Positions 45,211 through 57,600 of a stretch of DNA of 64,000 nucleotides are shown here, piece by piece. Origin of the DNA: Streptomonospora sp. PA3 (GTDB taxonomy: Bacteria; Actinomycetota; Actinomycetes; Streptosporangiales; Streptosporangiaceae); the NCBI RefSeq assembly GCF_009728995.1, contig NZ_VTZW01000010.1, positions 528,285 to 592,284 on the forward strand, given 5' to 3'. Numbering within the stretch: position 1 is the first letter of the stretch; each line of letters begins with the position of its first letter. The notes beneath the pieces were generated by a model that saw only the letters and a list, made by a program, of their open reading frames with translations, was not told where the DNA came from and did not search any database. Position numbers and translations under genes: made by a program.

Positions 45211-46029
45211 TCAGCTCCCCTCGTTCCCGGAGTTCTCCGCGCCCTGGCCGGCCTCGGCCGGAGCGGCGGACTTGGCCTCGGCCTGCTGGCCCTGGCCACC
45301 GCCGCGGCGGCGCCGTCCGGGGCGCTCGCGGCGCTGGCCGGCACCGCCACCGCCGCCGGGAGCGCGCTGCGCGGCCTGGGCCGCCTCGCGCTCGGCGCGG
45401 GTCGCGGGAGCGTCGCCCTTGTAGATCCACACCTTCACGCCGATCCGGCCGAAGGTGGTGCGGGCCTCGAAGAAGCCGTAGTCGATGTCGGCGCGGAGCG
45501 TGTGCAGGGGCACGCGGCCCTCGCGGTAGAACTCCGAACGCGACATCTCGGCACCGCCGAGGCGGCCGCCGCACTGGATGCGGATGCCCTTGGCGCCGCT
45601 CTTCATCGCACTCTGCATGGCCTTGCGCATCGCCCGACGGAACGCGACTCGGCTGGACAGCTGCTCCGCCACACCCTGAGCGACGAGCTGAGCGTCGGTC
45701 TCGGGGTTCTTGACCTCGAGGATGTTGAGCTGGACCTGCTTCTTGTTGGTCAGCTTCTCCAGGTCGGCGCGGATGCGGTCGGCCTCCGAACCGCGGCGGC
45801 CGATGACGATGCCCGGCCGGGCGGTGTGGATGTCGACGCGGACCCGCTCACGGGTGCGCTCGATCTCCACCTTGGAGATCCCGGCGCGCTCCATGCCGCG
45901 GTTCAGCATCCGGCGGATGGCCACGTCTTCCTTGACGTAGTCCTTGTACAGCTTGTCGGCATACCACCGGGTCTTGTAGTCGGTGGTCACGCCGAGTCGG
46001 AACCCGTGCGGGTTGACCTTCTGCCCCAC
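45211..46029 (-). CDS. rpsC: Ribosomal protein S3
   Basis: 272 residues. The KH domain lies in the amino half ([20 protein letters not shown]) and the carboxy domain includes [20 protein letters not shown]. The final ~55 residues are a Gly/Arg/Gln/Ala-rich tail beyond the E. coli end, as in other actinobacteria. It is a 30S protein at the mRNA entry site with helicase activity. It overlaps rplV by 1 nt. Confidence 0.97.
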   Translation of the reverse strand: MGQKVNPHGFRLGVTTDYKTRWYADKLYKDYVKEDVAIRRMLNRGMERAGISKVEIERTRERVRVDIHTARPGIVIGRRGSEADRIRADLEKLTNKKQVQLNILEVKNPETDAQLVAQGVAEQLSSRVAFRRAMRKAMQSAMKSGAKGIRIQCGGRLGGAEMSRSEFYREGRVPLHTLRADIDYGFFEARTTFGRIGVKVWIYKGDAPATRAEREAAQAAQRAPGGGGGAGQRRERPGRRRRGGGQGQQAEAKSAAPAEAGQGAENSGNEGS

Positions 46030-46406
46030 TATCGGGTCCTCTCCTTCGTCTTGGTCGACGAGGCGCCCGCAGTCTCACGCGGCTCGACGACCACGGTGAT
46101 GTGGCTCGTCCGCTTCGTGACCCGGAACGCGCGGCCGAAGCCGCGCGGCCGGATGCGCTTGAGGGTGGGACCTTCGTCCACCCATGCGCCGCCGACCACC
46201 AGCGTCTCGCGGTCCAGCTTGTCGTTGTGCTCGGCATTGGCGATGGCGCTCGCGAGCACCTTGCCCACCGGTTCGCTCGCCGCCTGCGGCGCGAACCGGA
46301 GCACCGCCTGTGCCTCGTCAGCGGGCAACCCGCGAATAAGGTCCACCACCCGGCGGGCCTTTCGGGGCGTAACACGGACGAACCGTGCCTGTGCCCTCGT
46401 TCCCAT
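46029..46406 (-). CDS. rplV: Ribosomal protein L22
   Basis: 125 residues from ATG 46406 (first residues [20 protein letters not shown]), which has GAGGG 8 nt upstream. A GTG at 46439 would add 11 residues and is less likely. The tunnel-loop region is [20 protein letters not shown], and the macrolide-relevant hairpin looks ordinary. It is a 50S protein lining the exit tunnel. It overlaps rpsC by 1 nt. Confidence 0.95.
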   Translation of the reverse strand: MGTRAQARFVRVTPRKARRVVDLIRGLPADEAQAVLRFAPQAASEPVGKVLASAIANAEHNDKLDRETLVVGGAWVDEGPTLKRIRPRGFGRAFRVTKRTSHITVVVEPRETAGASSTKTKERTR

Positions 46407-46478
46407 CGCTTTTCCCTCGCTCACGGAAATCACCCCCACGCACCGTGGGGAAACGGTTCTTAACTCCTACTGCAACCG

Positions 46479-46757
46479 CTAGCGGCGGCTACGGCGGTCT
46501 TCCTTGACGTGGCTGCGGAAAGTGCGCGTGGGAGCGAACTCGCCGAGCTTGTGACCGACCATCGACTCGGAAACGAACACCGGGACGTGCTTGCGGCCGT
46601 CGTGCACGGCGATGGTGTGCCCGATCATCTCCGGAACCACCATGGACCGCCGCGACCACGTCTTGATGACGTTCTTGGTGCCCTTCTCGTTCTGCTCTTC
46701 CACCTTCTTGATCAGGTGGTCGTCGACGAAGGGACCCTTCTTAAGGCTACGTGGCAT
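46479..46757 (-). CDS. rpsS: Ribosomal protein S19
   Basis: 92 residues. It starts [20 protein letters not shown] and includes [20 protein letters not shown] and [20 protein letters not shown]. It is a 30S head protein next to S13. It is 12 nt downstream of rplB. Confidence 0.97.
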   Translation of the reverse strand: MPRSLKKGPFVDDHLIKKVEEQNEKGTKNVIKTWSRRSMVVPEMIGHTIAVHDGRKHVPVFVSESMVGHKLGEFAPTRTFRSHVKEDRRSRR

Positions 46758-46769
46758 CAGACGTGCTCC

Positions 46770-47603
46770 TTACCGCTTCTTCTTGCTACGCCGACGCACG
46801 ATGAGCCGGTCACTGGGCTTGTTCGGCTTGCGGGTGCGCCCCTCGGGCTTGCCCCAGGGGCTGACCGGGTGCCGGCCGCCCGCGGCCTTGCCCTCGCCGC
46901 CGCCGAGCGGGTGGTCCACCGGGTTCATGGCGACACCGCGGACGCTGGGGCGCTTGCCTCGCCAGCGGTTGCGGCCCGCCTTGCCCCAGTTGATGTTGGA
47001 CTGCTCGGCGTTGCCGACCTGGCCGACGGTGGCGCGGCAGGCCACCTCGACCTGGCGCATCTCGCCGGAGGGCATGCGCAGCGTGGCGTACTTGCCCTCC
47101 TTGGCCAGCAGCTGGATCTGCGACCCGGCCGACCGGCCCAGCTTCGCGCCGCCGCCCGGCTTCAGCTCGACCGCGTGCACGAACGTACCCGTGGGGATGT
47201 TGCGCAGCGGGAGGCAGTTGCCCGGCTTGATGTCGGAGGAGGGGCCGTTCTCCACCCGGTCGCCCTGCTTGAGGCCGGCGGGCGCCAGGATGTAGCGCTT
47301 CTCGCCGTCCACGTAGTGCAGCAGCGCGATCCGCGCGGTGCGGTTGGGGTCGTACTCGATGTGTGCGACCTTCGCGGGAACGCCGTCCTTGTCGTGGCGG
47401 CGGAAGTCGATCACCCGGTAGGCGCGCTTGTGTCCGCCGCCCTGGTGGCGGGCGGTGATGCGGCCGTGGCCGTTGCGGCCGCCCTTGGAGTGGAGCGGCC
47501 GCACCAGCGACTTCTCCGGGTGGTCGCGCGTGATCTCGACGAAGTCGGCCACGCTGGAGCCGCGGCGACCCGCTGTGGTCGGCTTGTACTTACGAATGCC
47601 CAT
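46770..47603 (-). CDS. rplB: Ribosomal protein L2
   Basis: 277 residues. It starts [20 protein letters not shown]; the essential region near the peptidyl-transferase centre is [20 protein letters not shown] with its conserved histidine. It is an old and central 50S protein. It lies 83 nt downstream of rplW. Confidence 0.97.
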   Translation of the reverse strand: MGIRKYKPTTAGRRGSSVADFVEITRDHPEKSLVRPLHSKGGRNGHGRITARHQGGGHKRAYRVIDFRRHDKDGVPAKVAHIEYDPNRTARIALLHYVDGEKRYILAPAGLKQGDRVENGPSSDIKPGNCLPLRNIPTGTFVHAVELKPGGGAKLGRSAGSQIQLLAKEGKYATLRMPSGEMRQVEVACRATVGQVGNAEQSNINWGKAGRNRWRGKRPSVRGVAMNPVDHPLGGGEGKAAGGRHPVSPWGKPEGRTRKPNKPSDRLIVRRRSKKKR

Positions 47604-47686
47604 CTTCTTCGCGCATTCCTTTGCGTATTACTGGTTGCGATCGCATCGAGGGCGCCGAATCGCCTATCGGATGACAGGCGAACCGG

Positions 47687-47977
47687 TCACACTCCGAAGA
47701 TGTCGATCCGGTCGCCGTCGCGCAGGCTCACGATCGCACGCTTGGTGTCGGGGCGCTTGCCGTAACCGAACCGGGTCCGCTTGCGCTTTCCGGGCCGGTT
47801 GATCGTGTTCACGCTGGTGACCTTCACGTCGAAGATCTTCTCCACCGCGATCTTGATCTGCGTCTTGTTGGCCGTGGGCTGGACCAGGAACGTGTACTTG
47901 TTCTGGTCCATCAGCCCGTAGCTCTTCTCGGAGATCACCGGCTCGATGATGATGTCCCGAGGGTCGGGGATCTTCAC
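47687..47977 (-). CDS. rplW: Ribosomal protein L23
   Basis: 96 residues. It includes [40 protein letters not shown] and [20 protein letters not shown]. It is a 50S tunnel-exit protein that docks trigger factor and SRP. It overlaps rplD by 4 nt. Confidence 0.96.
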   Translation of the reverse strand: MKIPDPRDIIIEPVISEKSYGLMDQNKYTFLVQPTANKTQIKIAVEKIFDVKVTSVNTINRPGKRKRTRFGYGKRPDTKRAIVSLRDGDRIDIFGV

Positions 47978-48654
47978 TGGTCCTCCTCCTGCGACTCCTC
48001 GCGCGCCGCCTTGGCGGTGCCCTGAGCGTGGGCCAGGAACTCCTCGTACCCGCGCTCGGTGAAGACCACGTCGTCGGAGTAGAGGACGTCGCGCGTGTTC
48101 ACCTGGTCGGCGTCGAGGATGTGGACCTCGGGCACGTTGCGCAGGGCCAACCGGTTGTGCTGGTCCTCGCGGTCCAGCACGACCAGCACCTTCGCCGATT
48201 CGGTGATGTTGCGCAGCGCCTTCAGCGCGGTCTGGGTGCGCTTGGAGGTGACGTCCTCGCCGACGAACTCGCTGACGATGTGGACGCGGTTGTGGCGGGC
48301 GCGGTCGGAGAGCGCGCCGCGCAGCGCCGCGGCCTTCATCTTCTTGGGGGTCCGCTGGGTGTAGTCGCGCGGCTGGGGGCCGTGCACCGTGCCGCCGCCG
48401 ACGAACTGCGGGGCGCGGGTCGAGCCCTGGCGGGCGCGGCCGGTGCCCTTCTGCCGGTAGGGCTTCTTGCCGCCGCCGCGGGTCATGCCGCGGGTCTTGG
48501 TGGCGTGCGTGCCCTGGCGGGCCGCGGCCTGCTGGCCCAGCACGACCTGGTGCATCAGCGGGATGTTCACCTGCTGGTCGAAGATCGCCTCGGGAAGCTC
48601 GACGCTGCGGCCGGCCTTGCCCTGGGCGTCCTTGACCTCGACGGTCGTCGCCAT
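47974..48654 (-). CDS. rplD: Ribosomal protein L4
   Basis: 226 residues. The tunnel loop is [20 protein letters not shown], and the globular part includes [20 protein letters not shown]. It is a 50S protein. In E. coli L4 represses the S10 operon; whether this applies here cannot be seen. It is 3 nt downstream of rplC. Confidence 0.97.
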   Translation of the reverse strand: MATTVEVKDAQGKAGRSVELPEAIFDQQVNIPLMHQVVLGQQAAARQGTHATKTRGMTRGGGKKPYRQKGTGRARQGSTRAPQFVGGGTVHGPQPRDYTQRTPKKMKAAALRGALSDRARHNRVHIVSEFVGEDVTSKRTQTALKALRNITESAKVLVVLDREDQHNRLALRNVPEVHILDADQVNTRDVLYSDDVVFTERGYEEFLAHAQGTAKAAREESQEEDQ

Positions 48655-48657
48655 GGC

Positions 48658-49308
48658 TTACTTGCCCCCCTTCACGGCGGTGCGGACGAGCACCAGCCCG
48701 CCGTTGGGACCGGGAACCGAGCCCTTGACCAGGATGAGGCCCTTCTCCGCGTCGACGGAGTGGACGGTGAGGTTCTGGATGGTCTTGCGTACGTTGCCCA
48801 TGCGCCCGGCCATCCGGGTCCCCTTGAACACGCGCCCGGGCGTGGCGCAGCCGCCGATCGCTCCGGGCGAGCGGTGCTTGCGCTGGGTGCCGTGGGTGGC
48901 GCTCAGGCCGCGGAAGCCGTGGCGCTTCATCCCGCCGGCGAAGCCCTTGCCCTTGCTGCGGCCCGTGACGTCGACAAGCTCGCCGACCTCGAAGGCGTCA
49001 GCGGTCAGTTCCTGGCCGAGCTGGTACTCGGCGGCGTCGGCGGTGCGAACCTCGACGTAGTGGCGGCGCGGGGTGAGATCGTGCTTGCGCAGGTAGTCGC
49101 CGAGGGGCTTGTTCACCTTGCGCGGGTTGATCTTCCCGTAGCCGATCTGGATGGCGGAGTAGCCATCGGTCTCCGGAGTACGGACGCGCGTGACGACGCA
49201 CGGACCGGCCTTCAGAACCGTCACGGGCACGATCCTGCCCGCGTCGTCGAAGACCTGGGTCATGCCGAGCTTCTCGCCCAGTACTCCCGTGATCTGCTTG
49301 GTGGCCAT
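48658..49308 (-). CDS. rplC: Ribosomal protein L3
   Basis: 216 residues. It includes [20 protein letters not shown] and the conserved [20 protein letters not shown]; the [19 protein letters not shown] segment follows. It is an early 50S assembly protein that reaches the peptidyl-transferase centre. It is 13 nt downstream of rpsJ. Confidence 0.97.
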   Translation of the reverse strand: MATKQITGVLGEKLGMTQVFDDAGRIVPVTVLKAGPCVVTRVRTPETDGYSAIQIGYGKINPRKVNKPLGDYLRKHDLTPRRHYVEVRTADAAEYQLGQELTADAFEVGELVDVTGRSKGKGFAGGMKRHGFRGLSATHGTQRKHRSPGAIGGCATPGRVFKGTRMAGRMGNVRKTIQNLTVHSVDAEKGLILVKGSVPGPNGGLVLVRTAVKGGK

Positions 49309-49321
49309 GTCAGTGCGTCCT

Positions 49322-49630
49322 TTAAAGCTTGATCTCGATGTCGACGCCGGCCGGGAGGTCGAGTCGCATGAGCGAGTCGACGGTCTTCGGCGTCGGGTCG
49401 ATGATGTCGATCAGCCGCTTGTGCGTGCGCATCTCGAAGTGCTCGCGCGAGTCCTTGTACTTGTGCGGCGAGCGGATGACGCAGTAAACGTTCTTCTCCG
49501 TCGGCAACGGCACCGGGCCAGCGACGCTCGCACCAGTCCGCGTCACGGTCTCGACGATCTTGCGGGCCGAGCTGTCGATGACCTCATGGTCATAGGCTTT
49601 GAGCCGAATGCGGATCTTCTGTCCCGCCAT
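49322..49630 (-). CDS. rpsJ: Ribosomal protein S10
   Basis: 102 residues. It starts [20 protein letters not shown] and includes [20 protein letters not shown] and [20 protein letters not shown]. It is a 30S head protein and NusE subunit of antitermination complexes. It heads the S10 operon; the 258-nt region upstream contains the tuf terminator and must hold the operon promoter. Confidence 0.97.
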   Translation of the reverse strand: MAGQKIRIRLKAYDHEVIDSSARKIVETVTRTGASVAGPVPLPTEKNVYCVIRSPHKYKDSREHFEMRTHKRLIDIIDPTPKTVDSLMRLDLPAGVDIEIKL

Positions 49631-49800
49631 GGTGGCCTTTTCGTCCTTCGCTTAGTGTCCGTAGAGGCGCGGTGCCGACGGCGCCGGCACGTGCCCCACA
49701 GGGGCTTGCCCTTGTGTGGCTCTATTCACCTGAGAATCTGCAACAGGGCTGTCCCCTGAGGCGCATCACCGCTACAGAGCCCGATGACGTCGGTCATGTC

Positions 49801-49841
49801 GGGGGCGGCCGGGCCGGTTCTCGCGAGGCCCGGCCGCCCCC
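49801..49841 (-). terminator. 15-bp hairpin after tuf (str operon terminator)
   Basis: Perfect arms GGGGGCGGCCGGGCC (49801-49815) and GGCCCGGCCGCCCCC (49827-49841) with an 11-nt loop. It lies 47 nt after the tuf stop and 170 nt before rpsJ. It is a clear candidate for the end of the str operon. Confidence 0.8.
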
Positions 49842-49888
49842 GAGGGCGGTACCGGCGCTGCCGCCGGAGCCGCCCCCGCACGTCCGTG

Positions 49889-51082
49889 CTACTTGATGAT
49901 CTTGGTCACTCGGCCCGCGCCGACGGTCCGGCCACCCTCGCGGATGGCGAACCGCAGGCCCTCCTCCATCGCGACCGGCTGGATGAGCTGGACGGACATC
50001 TCGGTGTTGTCACCGGGCATGACCATGTCCGTGCCCTCCGGCAGCGTGACGACGCCGGTGACGTCGGTCGTGCGGAAGTAGAACTGCGGGCGGTAGTTGT
50101 TGAAGAAGGGCGTGTGGCGGCCGCCCTCGTCCTTGGACAGGATGACGACCTGCGCCTCGAACTCGGTGTGCGGGGTGGTCGTGCCCGGCTTGATGACGAC
50201 CTGGCCGCGCTCGACGTCCTCGCGCTTGGTGCCGCGCAGCAGCAGACCGACGTTGTCGCCCGCCTGGCCCTGGTCGAGCAGCTTGCGGAACATCTCCACA
50301 CCGGTGACGGTGGTGGTCTGCTTGTCTTCCTTGATGCCGACGATGTCGACGGTCTCGTTGACGTTGATGACACCCCGCTCGACGCGGCCGGTGACGACCG
50401 TCCCGCGGCCGGTGATCGAGAAGACGTCCTCGATCGGCATCAGGAACGGCTTGTCGATGTCGCGCTCAGGGTTGGGGATGTTCTCGTCGACGGCCTTCAT
50501 CAGGTCGAGGATGTTCTGACTCCACTCGGAGTCGCCCTCCATCGCCTTCAGCGCCGAGACCTTGACCACCGGAACCTCGTCGCCCGGGAACTCGTACTCG
50601 TTGAGCAGTTCGCGGACCTCGAGCTCGACCAGGTCGAAGATCTCCTCGTCGTCGACCATGTCGGCCTTGTTCAGCGCGACGACGATGTAGGGCACGCCGA
50701 CCTGGCGGGCCAGGAGCACGTGCTCCTTGGTCTGGGGCATCGGGCCGTCGGTCGCGGCCACGACCAGGATGGCACCGTCCATCTGCGCCGCACCGGTGAT
50801 CATGTTCTTCACGTAGTCGGCGTGGCCGGGGCAGTCCACGTGCGCGTAGTGGCGCTGCTCGGTCTCGTACTCGACGTGCGCGACGGAGATGGTGATACCG
50901 CGCTCGCGCTCCTCGGGAGCGTTGTCGATGTCCTCGAACGGCGTGAACGGGTTCAGCTCCGGGAACGCGTCGTGCAGAACCTTGGTGATGGCGGCGGTAA
51001 GCGTGGTCTTACCGTGGTCGATGTGACCGATGGTGCCGATGTTTACGTGCGGCTTGCTCCGCTCGAACTTGGCCTTCGCCAC
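49889..51082 (-). CDS. tuf: Elongation factor Tu
   Basis: 397 residues. The G-domain P-loop is [10 protein letters not shown], switch II is [12 protein letters not shown], and NKADMVD and SALKAME give nucleotide specificity. The carboxy domains include [20 protein letters not shown] and [13 protein letters not shown]. It delivers aminoacyl-tRNA to the ribosome. It lies 52 nt downstream of fusA, with a strong hairpin after it. I see no obvious departure from the ordinary EF-Tu1 sequence, though elfamycin-resistance positions were not checked one by one. Confidence 0.98.
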   Translation of the reverse strand: MAKAKFERSKPHVNIGTIGHIDHGKTTLTAAITKVLHDAFPELNPFTPFEDIDNAPEERERGITISVAHVEYETEQRHYAHVDCPGHADYVKNMITGAAQMDGAILVVAATDGPMPQTKEHVLLARQVGVPYIVVALNKADMVDDEEIFDLVELEVRELLNEYEFPGDEVPVVKVSALKAMEGDSEWSQNILDLMKAVDENIPNPERDIDKPFLMPIEDVFSITGRGTVVTGRVERGVINVNETVDIVGIKEDKQTTTVTGVEMFRKLLDQGQAGDNVGLLLRGTKREDVERGQVVIKPGTTTPHTEFEAQVVILSKDEGGRHTPFFNNYRPQFYFRTTDVTGVVTLPEGTDMVMPGDNTEMSVQLIQPVAMEEGLRFAIREGGRTVGAGRVTKIIK

Positions 51083-51134
51083 TGGATTTCTCCTAGACGT
51101 ACAGGGTTGCTAGCTGACTGGATACGTGTCGCGG

Positions 51135-53249
51135 TTACTCGCCGCGCGCCTTCGCCACAATCTCTTCTGCGACGTTGGACGGGACCTCCGCGTAGGAGTC
51201 GAACACCATCGTGTACGTGGCTCGACCCTGCGTACGGCTGCGCAGGTCACCCACGTAGCCGAACATCTCCGACAGGGGCACCTGGGCCTTGACCAGGCGA
51301 GTGCCCGAGCGCTCCTCCATCGACTGGATCTGACCGCGCCGGCTGTTCAGGTCACCGATCACGTCGCCCATGTAGTCCTCGGGCGTCGTGACCTCCACCG
51401 CCATGACCGGCTCCAGCAGAACCGGCTTGGCCTTGCGCGCCGCTTCCTTGAAAGCCATGGAACCGGCGACCTTGAAGGCGAGCTCGGAGGAGTCGACGTC
51501 GTGGTACGCGCCGTCCTGCAGCGTCACCTTGATCCCCACGAGGGGGTATCCGGCGAGGACGCCGAACTCGGCGGCCTCCTGGCAGCCCGCGTCCACCGAG
51601 GGGATGTACTCCCGGGGGATGCGGCCGCCCGTGATGTTGTTGACGAACTCGTAGCCGGCGCTGTCGCCGCCGTCCTCGGCCAGCAGCGGCTCCAGGTCGA
51701 TGACGACCCGGCCGAACTGGCCCTGGCCACCCGTCTGCTTCTTGTGGGTGTAGTCGACCTTCTCGACCTTGCGGCGGATGGTCTCGCGGTAGGCGACCTG
51801 CGGGCGGCCGATGTTCGCCTCGACCTTGAACTCGTCGCGCATCCGGTTGACCAGCACCTCCAGGTGGAGCTCGCCCATGCCCGAGATGACCGTCTGGCCG
51901 GTCTCCTCGTCGGTGGACACCCGGAAGGAGGGGTCCTCGTCGGCGAGCCTCTGGATCGCGATGCCCAGCTTCTCCTGGTCGCTCTTGGTCTTGGGCTCGA
52001 TGGCCACCTCGATGACCGGAGCCGGGAACGTCATCGACTCCAGCACGATCGGGTCGGACGAGTCGCACAGGGTCTCGCCCGTGGTGGTGTCCTTGAGCCC
52101 CATGACGGCGACGATGTCGCCGGCACCCACGCGCTCGATCTCCTCGCGCTTGTTGGAGTGCATGCGGTAGATCTTGCCGATGCGCTCCTTGCGGCCCTTC
52201 ACACTGTTCAGCACCTGCGTACCGGTCTGCAGCACACCGGAGTAGACGCGGATGTAGGTGAGCTTGCCCAGGTGGGGGTCGCTCATGATCTTGAAGACCA
52301 GAGCCGAGAACGGCTCCTCTTCGTCGGGCCGGCGGGCCAGCTCGACCTTCTCGGACTCGTCCTTGGGGTCGTGGCCCTGGATGGCCTCGACGTCGATCGG
52401 AGCGGGAAGGTAGTCGACGACCGCGTCCAGCAGCGGCTGCACGCCCTTGTTCTTGAAGGCGGTACCGCACAGCACCGGGATGGCGGTGCCGGCGATGGTC
52501 GCGCGCCGGATGGCGGGCACGATCTGCTCGACCGTGGGCTCGACGCCCTCAAGGTAGAGCTCCATGATCTCGTCGTCGGCCTCGGCCAGCGTCTCGATCA
52601 TCTTGTCGTGCGCCTCGCGGGCGGCCTCGATGTGGCTGTCGGGGATGTCGACGGTGTCGTACATCTCCCCCAGCTTGGCCTCTTCGCTCCAGACCAGCGC
52701 CTTCATGTGCACCAGGTCGATGACGCCCTTGAAGTCCGACTCGGCGCCGATGGGCAGCTGCACCGGCATGGGGTTGGTGTTGAGGCGGTCGGAGAACATG
52801 TCGACGCAGCGCTGGAACTCCGCGCCGATCTTGTCCATCTTGTTGATGAAGCAGATCCGCGGAACGCCGTAGCGGTCGGCCTGGCGCCACACCTGCTCCG
52901 ACTGCGGCTCGACGCCCTCCTTGGCGTCGAACACCGCGACCGCACCGTCGAGCACACGCAGCGACCGCTCGACCTCGACCGTGAAGTCGACGTGGCCGGG
53001 CGTGTCGATGATGTTGATCGTGTGGTCTTTCCAGTGGGTGGTGGTAGCCGCGGACGTGATCGTGATACCGCGCTGCTGCTCCTCCTTCATCCAGTCCATG
53101 GTGGCCGCGCCGTCATGGACCTCACCCAGCTTGTAGTTCACGCCGGTGTAGAAGAGGATGCGCTCGGTGGTCGTGGTCTTACCCGCGTCGATGTGCGCCA
53201 TGATCCCGATGTTGCGGACCTTGGCAAGGTCAAGAGCAGTGGTAGCCAT
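51135..53249 (-). CDS. fusA: Elongation factor G
   Basis: 704 residues with five domains. G1 is [21 protein letters not shown]3 [20 protein letters not shown] and G4 [10 protein letters not shown]. Domain IV ([20 protein letters not shown]) enters the A site during translocation. It hydrolyses GTP to move tRNA and mRNA. It is 47 nt downstream of rpsG. Confidence 0.98.
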   Translation of the reverse strand: MATTALDLAKVRNIGIMAHIDAGKTTTTERILFYTGVNYKLGEVHDGAATMDWMKEEQQRGITITSAATTTHWKDHTINIIDTPGHVDFTVEVERSLRVLDGAVAVFDAKEGVEPQSEQVWRQADRYGVPRICFINKMDKIGAEFQRCVDMFSDRLNTNPMPVQLPIGAESDFKGVIDLVHMKALVWSEEAKLGEMYDTVDIPDSHIEAAREAHDKMIETLAEADDEIMELYLEGVEPTVEQIVPAIRRATIAGTAIPVLCGTAFKNKGVQPLLDAVVDYLPAPIDVEAIQGHDPKDESEKVELARRPDEEEPFSALVFKIMSDPHLGKLTYIRVYSGVLQTGTQVLNSVKGRKERIGKIYRMHSNKREEIERVGAGDIVAVMGLKDTTTGETLCDSSDPIVLESMTFPAPVIEVAIEPKTKSDQEKLGIAIQRLADEDPSFRVSTDEETGQTVISGMGELHLEVLVNRMRDEFKVEANIGRPQVAYRETIRRKVEKVDYTHKKQTGGQGQFGRVVIDLEPLLAEDGGDSAGYEFVNNITGGRIPREYIPSVDAGCQEAAEFGVLAGYPLVGIKVTLQDGAYHDVDSSELAFKVAGSMAFKEAARKAKPVLLEPVMAVEVTTPEDYMGDVIGDLNSRRGQIQSMEERSGTRLVKAQVPLSEMFGYVGDLRSRTQGRATYTMVFDSYAEVPSNVAEEIVAKARGE

Positions 53250-53296
53250 GAGGGCTCGTCTTCTCTCGGTCTCTCGTATCGATGGGGCCGCGGGGA

Positions 53297-53767
53297 TTAC
53301 CAGCGGTAGTGGGCGAAGGCCTTGTTCGACTCCGCCATCTTGTGGGTGTCCTCGCGGCGCTTGACGCTGGCGCCCAGTCCGTTGCTGGCGTCGACCAGCT
53401 CGTTCATCAGCCGCTCGGTCATGGTCTTCTCGCGGCGCTGGCGCGCGTAGGTGACCAGCCAGCGGAGAGCCAGAGTCGTGCTGCGGGACGAGCGGACCTC
53501 GACCGGCACCTGGTAGGTGGCGCCACCGACACGGCGGCTGCGCACCTCAAGGGCGGGCTTCACGTTGTCCAGCGCACGCTTGAGCACCACGAGCGGGTCC
53601 TGGCCGGTCTTCTCGCGCGCGCCTTCGAGTGCCTTGTAGACGATGCCCTGCGCGATCGAGCGCTTGCCGTCGAGCAGCACCTTGTTGATCAGCGAGGTGA
53701 CGAGCGGCGATCCGTAGACCGGGTCGGTGATGAGCTGGCGCTTCGGCGCCGGGCCCTTGCGCGGCAT
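53297..53767 (-). CDS. rpsG: Ribosomal protein S7
   Basis: 156 residues, the usual length. It starts [20 protein letters not shown] and includes [20 protein letters not shown] and [20 protein letters not shown]. It nucleates 30S head assembly and, in E. coli, represses the str operon. It is 2 nt downstream of rpsL. Confidence 0.97.
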   Translation of the reverse strand: MPRKGPAPKRQLITDPVYGSPLVTSLINKVLLDGKRSIAQGIVYKALEGAREKTGQDPLVVLKRALDNVKPALEVRSRRVGGATYQVPVEVRSSRSTTLALRWLVTYARQRREKTMTERLMNELVDASNGLGASVKRREDTHKMAESNKAFAHYRW

Positions 53768-53769
53768 GC

Positions 53770-54141
53770 TTACTTCTCCTTCTTAGCGCCGTAACGGCTG
53801 CGCGCCTGCTTGCGGTTACGCACGCCCTGGGTGTCGAGTGAGCCGCGGACGATCCGGTAGCGGACACCCGGCAGGTCCTTCACACGACCGCCGCGCACGA
53901 GCACGATGGAGTGCTCCTGGAGGTTGTGTCCGATCCCCGGGATGTAGGCCGTGACCTCGATCCCGCTGCTCAAGCGCACACGGGCGACCTTGCGCAGGGC
54001 GGAGTTCGGCTTCTTGGGCGTAGTGGTGTAGACACGCGTGCACACACCACGACGCTGCGGACTCCCCTTCAGCGCCGGGGTCTTGTTCTTTGCGACCTTG
54101 TCCTGTCGGCCCTTGCGGACCAGCTGCTGGATGGTGGGCAC
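53770..54141 (-). CDS. rpsL: Ribosomal protein S12
   Basis: 123 residues starting at GTG 54141 ([19 protein letters not shown]). The streptomycin-relevant positions are wild type: the lysine in [12 protein letters not shown] and the lysine in [11 protein letters not shown]. The aspartate in VKDLPG that RimO methylthiolates is present. It is a 30S decoding-centre protein and the first gene of the str operon. An upstream promoter at 54403-54431 would give a leader of about 255 nt. Confidence 0.97.
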   Translation of the reverse strand: MPTIQQLVRKGRQDKVAKNKTPALKGSPQRRGVCTRVYTTTPKKPNSALRKVARVRLSSGIEVTAYIPGIGHNLQEHSIVLVRGGRVKDLPGVRYRIVRGSLDTQGVRNRKQARSRYGAKKEK

Positions 54142-54671
54142 CGCGTCTCCGTCTTTCTCGTGACCTACGCCGGTTCTTCTTAGCCGATGTGTCCCTGTGA
54201 CCTGCTGGACTTCCCGTCCTCCCCTGCCCCCGCATCCGGGCGTGTCGCGCTCTACCCCGAGCATGGCGGAGACCGGATAACGTCCGACCCTGCGGTCGTT
54301 TCTCTGGGAGGAGGTATCACGCGCCGCTCTCTGCGCTGTTCGGCCGATGCCGTTCGCAAAGTGCGCACGTGCTGACCCGTCGACTCACGGGCACGAATTT
54401 ACAGAGTACCGAAGCCTCTGTAGCAGGTCAAAATGACGACCTGTGACTTCGGTACCCGCGTTCCGCAGCCTCATGCTGTCGTAGGTCTACCTCTAGTGTA
54501 CGGGCTTTGGCGAGTGCTCGCGCGTGATATCCGGACTCGGGACCGCGGCCGTGCCGAATCCGCCGGCGGCGCGGCGGATCGGCCCCGATACACGGGTGCC
54601 CGGGGCGGTCGCGACCGCCCCGGGCGCTTGAGCCTGCCCGCCACCCTGCCGCGGGCGGCGCAAAGCAGGGG
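54142..54671. other. Region between rpsL and the low-complexity membrane gene
   Basis: 530 bp with no gene I can support. It contains the rpsL promoter at 54403-54431. A second TACACT box (near 54497-54502 on the minus strand) is less convincing. The stretch at about 54380-54500 is AT-richer than the rest, as expected of a strong promoter region. No riboswitch or tRNA is visible. Confidence 0.5.
54403..54431 (-). promoter_or_regulatory. Predicted promoter of rpsL-rpsG-fusA-tuf
   Basis: On the minus strand: TTGACC (54431-54426), a 17-nt spacer, TACTCT (54408-54403). The -35 has five of six consensus bases and the spacing is ideal. The -10 is weaker, keeping the outer T-A and T. It is the best promoter-like sequence upstream of rpsL. 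Confidence 0.6.
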
Positions 54672-57600
54672 TCAGGAGAGGACGACGAGCCCCACGAACC
54701 CCGCGAACTGCAGCACGAACAACCCGATCCCCGCCCAGGCCAGGATCGTGCCCAGCTTGACCAGGTTGAGCCCTTCCAGCTCGCCCTGCGAACGCCGGAT
54801 CGCGCGCCGGGCGCGCGGTCCCATCACCAGCGCCGCGATGGCCGCGATCAGGCCGAGCACCGGCAGCAGCGCGGCGATGCCCAGCCACAGGGTGGCCGAG
54901 GCCTCGGGCGCGGTGTCGGGCCAGTGGTCGATGTTGTCGTAGCCGGGATAGGGGTCGCCGGCCGCACCGCCCGGCGGACGGTCGAAGCCGGGGAAGTCCT
55001 CCCTGATCGGATCGCGCGCGGACCGGCCCCGCCGGCCGCGCGGATCCTCCTCGCCTGCATGGCCCTCGTAGCCGCCCTGGTACCGGTCCGCTTCGCCGGA
55101 GTACTGGCCGCCGTACCCCTCCGGTCCGCCCTGGTGGTGGGCGGGACCGTAGCCTTCAGGGGCGTAGCCCCCGGGCGCGGGTTCGCCGGCCCGGGAGCCG
55201 TAGCCCAGCGGCCCGTCCGACTCGCCGAAGTCCATGGCCGCGGTGGCCGGTCCCTCCGAATCGGCGTGGCCGGGCCCCCTGTGATCGGCGGAGGCCGGCC
55301 CGCCATAGGGGGAGCCGTGCTCGCCGGCGTAGCCCTCGGGGCGCGGCGCTTGCCCACCGCGCCTGTCGGTGTACTCCGGCGGAATCCCCGACGCGGTGTC
55401 GTGGGACTCCGGCCCGGCGGGCGCGTAGCCGGTCTCGCCCGGAGCCGCGTAGGCGCCGCCGGCCTGGCCGGAGGGGCCGTAGTACGCGGGCCCGCCTCCG
55501 GTGCCCGCGCCGTGGTCGGCCCCCTGGGCCCAGGCCGGCCCGCCGCCGTACTCCCCGTACTCGCCGTGCGCCCGGTACCCGCCGCCGCGGCCGTAGGCGT
55601 CGGTCTCGCCGTAGGCGCCGGGATCGGCGTACTCGCCGGACCGGCCGCCATCTCCGTAGGCTCCCGGCTCGCCGCCGTCTCCGTACGGCCCGGGCTCGCC
55701 GTACCGCCCGGAACGCGGGTCGTACCGGCCGGGCTCGCCGTAGGGGTCGCGGTGGCCGTAGCGGTCGCCCGGCGCCGGATCCTCGCCGGAGGGGGCTGGA
55801 TCACCGGCACGCAGGTCCGGGCCCAGCTCGTCGCCGGCGTAGGAGGGCCCTCCGCGGCGCAGATCGGGGCCGAGCTCGTCGGAGACCGCGGGCATCTCCT
55901 GCGTGCCCGCGCCGACGCTCCCACCGGGCTCGGACCCGCTCTCGGGCCGCTCGCCGCCGGGCGCCTGGGCTCCGGCCTCCTCCTCACGCCGGGCGCGCGC
56001 CTGCTGCGCGGCGATGACCGCGAGCGGATCGCCGCCCAGATCGGTGACCGGCGCCGCGGAGGACGGCTCCTCGCCGAAGCCCGAGTGCGGCCGCGCGGCG
56101 TCCGCGTCGTCGTCCTTCGCGTGCAGGAACGCCGTGGTGTGCTCGGGCGAGCCGTCGCGCCGCTTGCGCTCGGCCTCGGCCGCGGCCTCGCGGACGCTCT
56201 CCGGCAGCCGGGTGTCGTCGCGGCTGAAGGCCCAGGTGTTGCCGCTGCCCGTGCCCAGGCCGCCGCCGAGCTCGTCGCCGGCACCGTGCTCGGGCCGGCC
56301 GGAGGTCTCGGCGCCCTGGTCGAATCCGCGCTCGGCGGATGCGGAGGAGGGCTCGGCCAGGGGGTCGCCCGACCGGCCCCGGGACGGCGGTTCCTCCCAG
56401 GAGCGCGCCGGCTGCGCGGCCTCGCCCTCCTCCGTCTGGATCCGGTGGGAGTAGGGGCGCGACAGCTCGTCGTCGTAACCGTCGGAGCCGGCCTGCCCCT
56501 CGCGCGCCGGACCGGCGCCGGGGCCCTCGGAACGCGGATCGTCGAGGGGGTCGCCGGCGCGGGGTTCCCACCGCGGCAGCGGTCCGGGCTCGGGGTCGAG
56601 CCGGTAGCCGGCGCCGGAGGGGTAGCGCTCGGGCTCTTCGCCCGGCGCCGGCTGGTGGGCCGGCGGCCGCTGGTCCGAATGGGCGGGGGTGTCGCCGCCG
56701 GGCTCCCACCGCGGCTCCTCGGAGCTGCCGCGGGGGTCGCGCCGATCGGCGCCGACCCATCCGGAGGCCGGCTCGGCGGCCCGAGGGGCGCCGGCCGCGT
56801 GGTCGCGGGCTCCGGGCTCCGGGGTGGCCCCGCCGGACTCGCGTTCGGCGCCTTCGGGGGTGGAGCCCGCGGACCAGGGCTGGGCGGACTCCTGCCAGGC
56901 TTCGGCTCCGCCGGGCTCCCAGGCGCCCGGTGCGGACCCGCCGACACCGGCGTAGGGCTGGTCGCCGGACCCGGCCGCGGCGTAGCCGTAGCCGAAGGTC
57001 GCCCCGGCGGTGTCCGGTCGGCCCGGCCCTCCCGCGCCGCCGCGCCGGCCGCCGTCGTCCCAGGGGGCGGGGGTGTCCGGCGCGGCGAAGCGCTCGCCGC
57101 CCGGTTCGCGACCGGAGGCGGGGTCGGCGGGCCCGGGGGTGTCGCGCCGGGTGGGCTCGGCCGCCTCGGGATCACCGCCGGCGGGGAACGGCTCGGTGTC
57201 CGGACCGCTCTCGCCGCCGGCCGACTGCTGATCGGGGCCCCGTTGTGCGGCGGACGCGCCGGCGGCCTGCGCCGGTCCCTCCGCGTCCGCGCCGCCTCCG
57301 GGGGCGCCCGTGTCCGGTCGGGAGCGTGCCGAGGACCCGAAGCCGGGGTAGCCGCCGGTGCCTTCGGCCGTGTTCAGCGGGGCCTCCGCGGCTCCGGCTC
57401 CCGGCGTGCCGGGCAGCCGGTAGCCGGCCACGGTGCCCTCGCTCGGCGCCTGCGCACCGGCGGGTTCGCCGTATCCCGGCCGGGCCGGGAAGGCCGGACC
57501 GTCCGGGCGATCGGCGTCGTCGCGGGCGGAGCCGAAGCCGCCGCGGTACTCGTCCGCGCCCGCGGGCCCCCCGCTCGGCCGCCACTCGCCTGCCATGCCG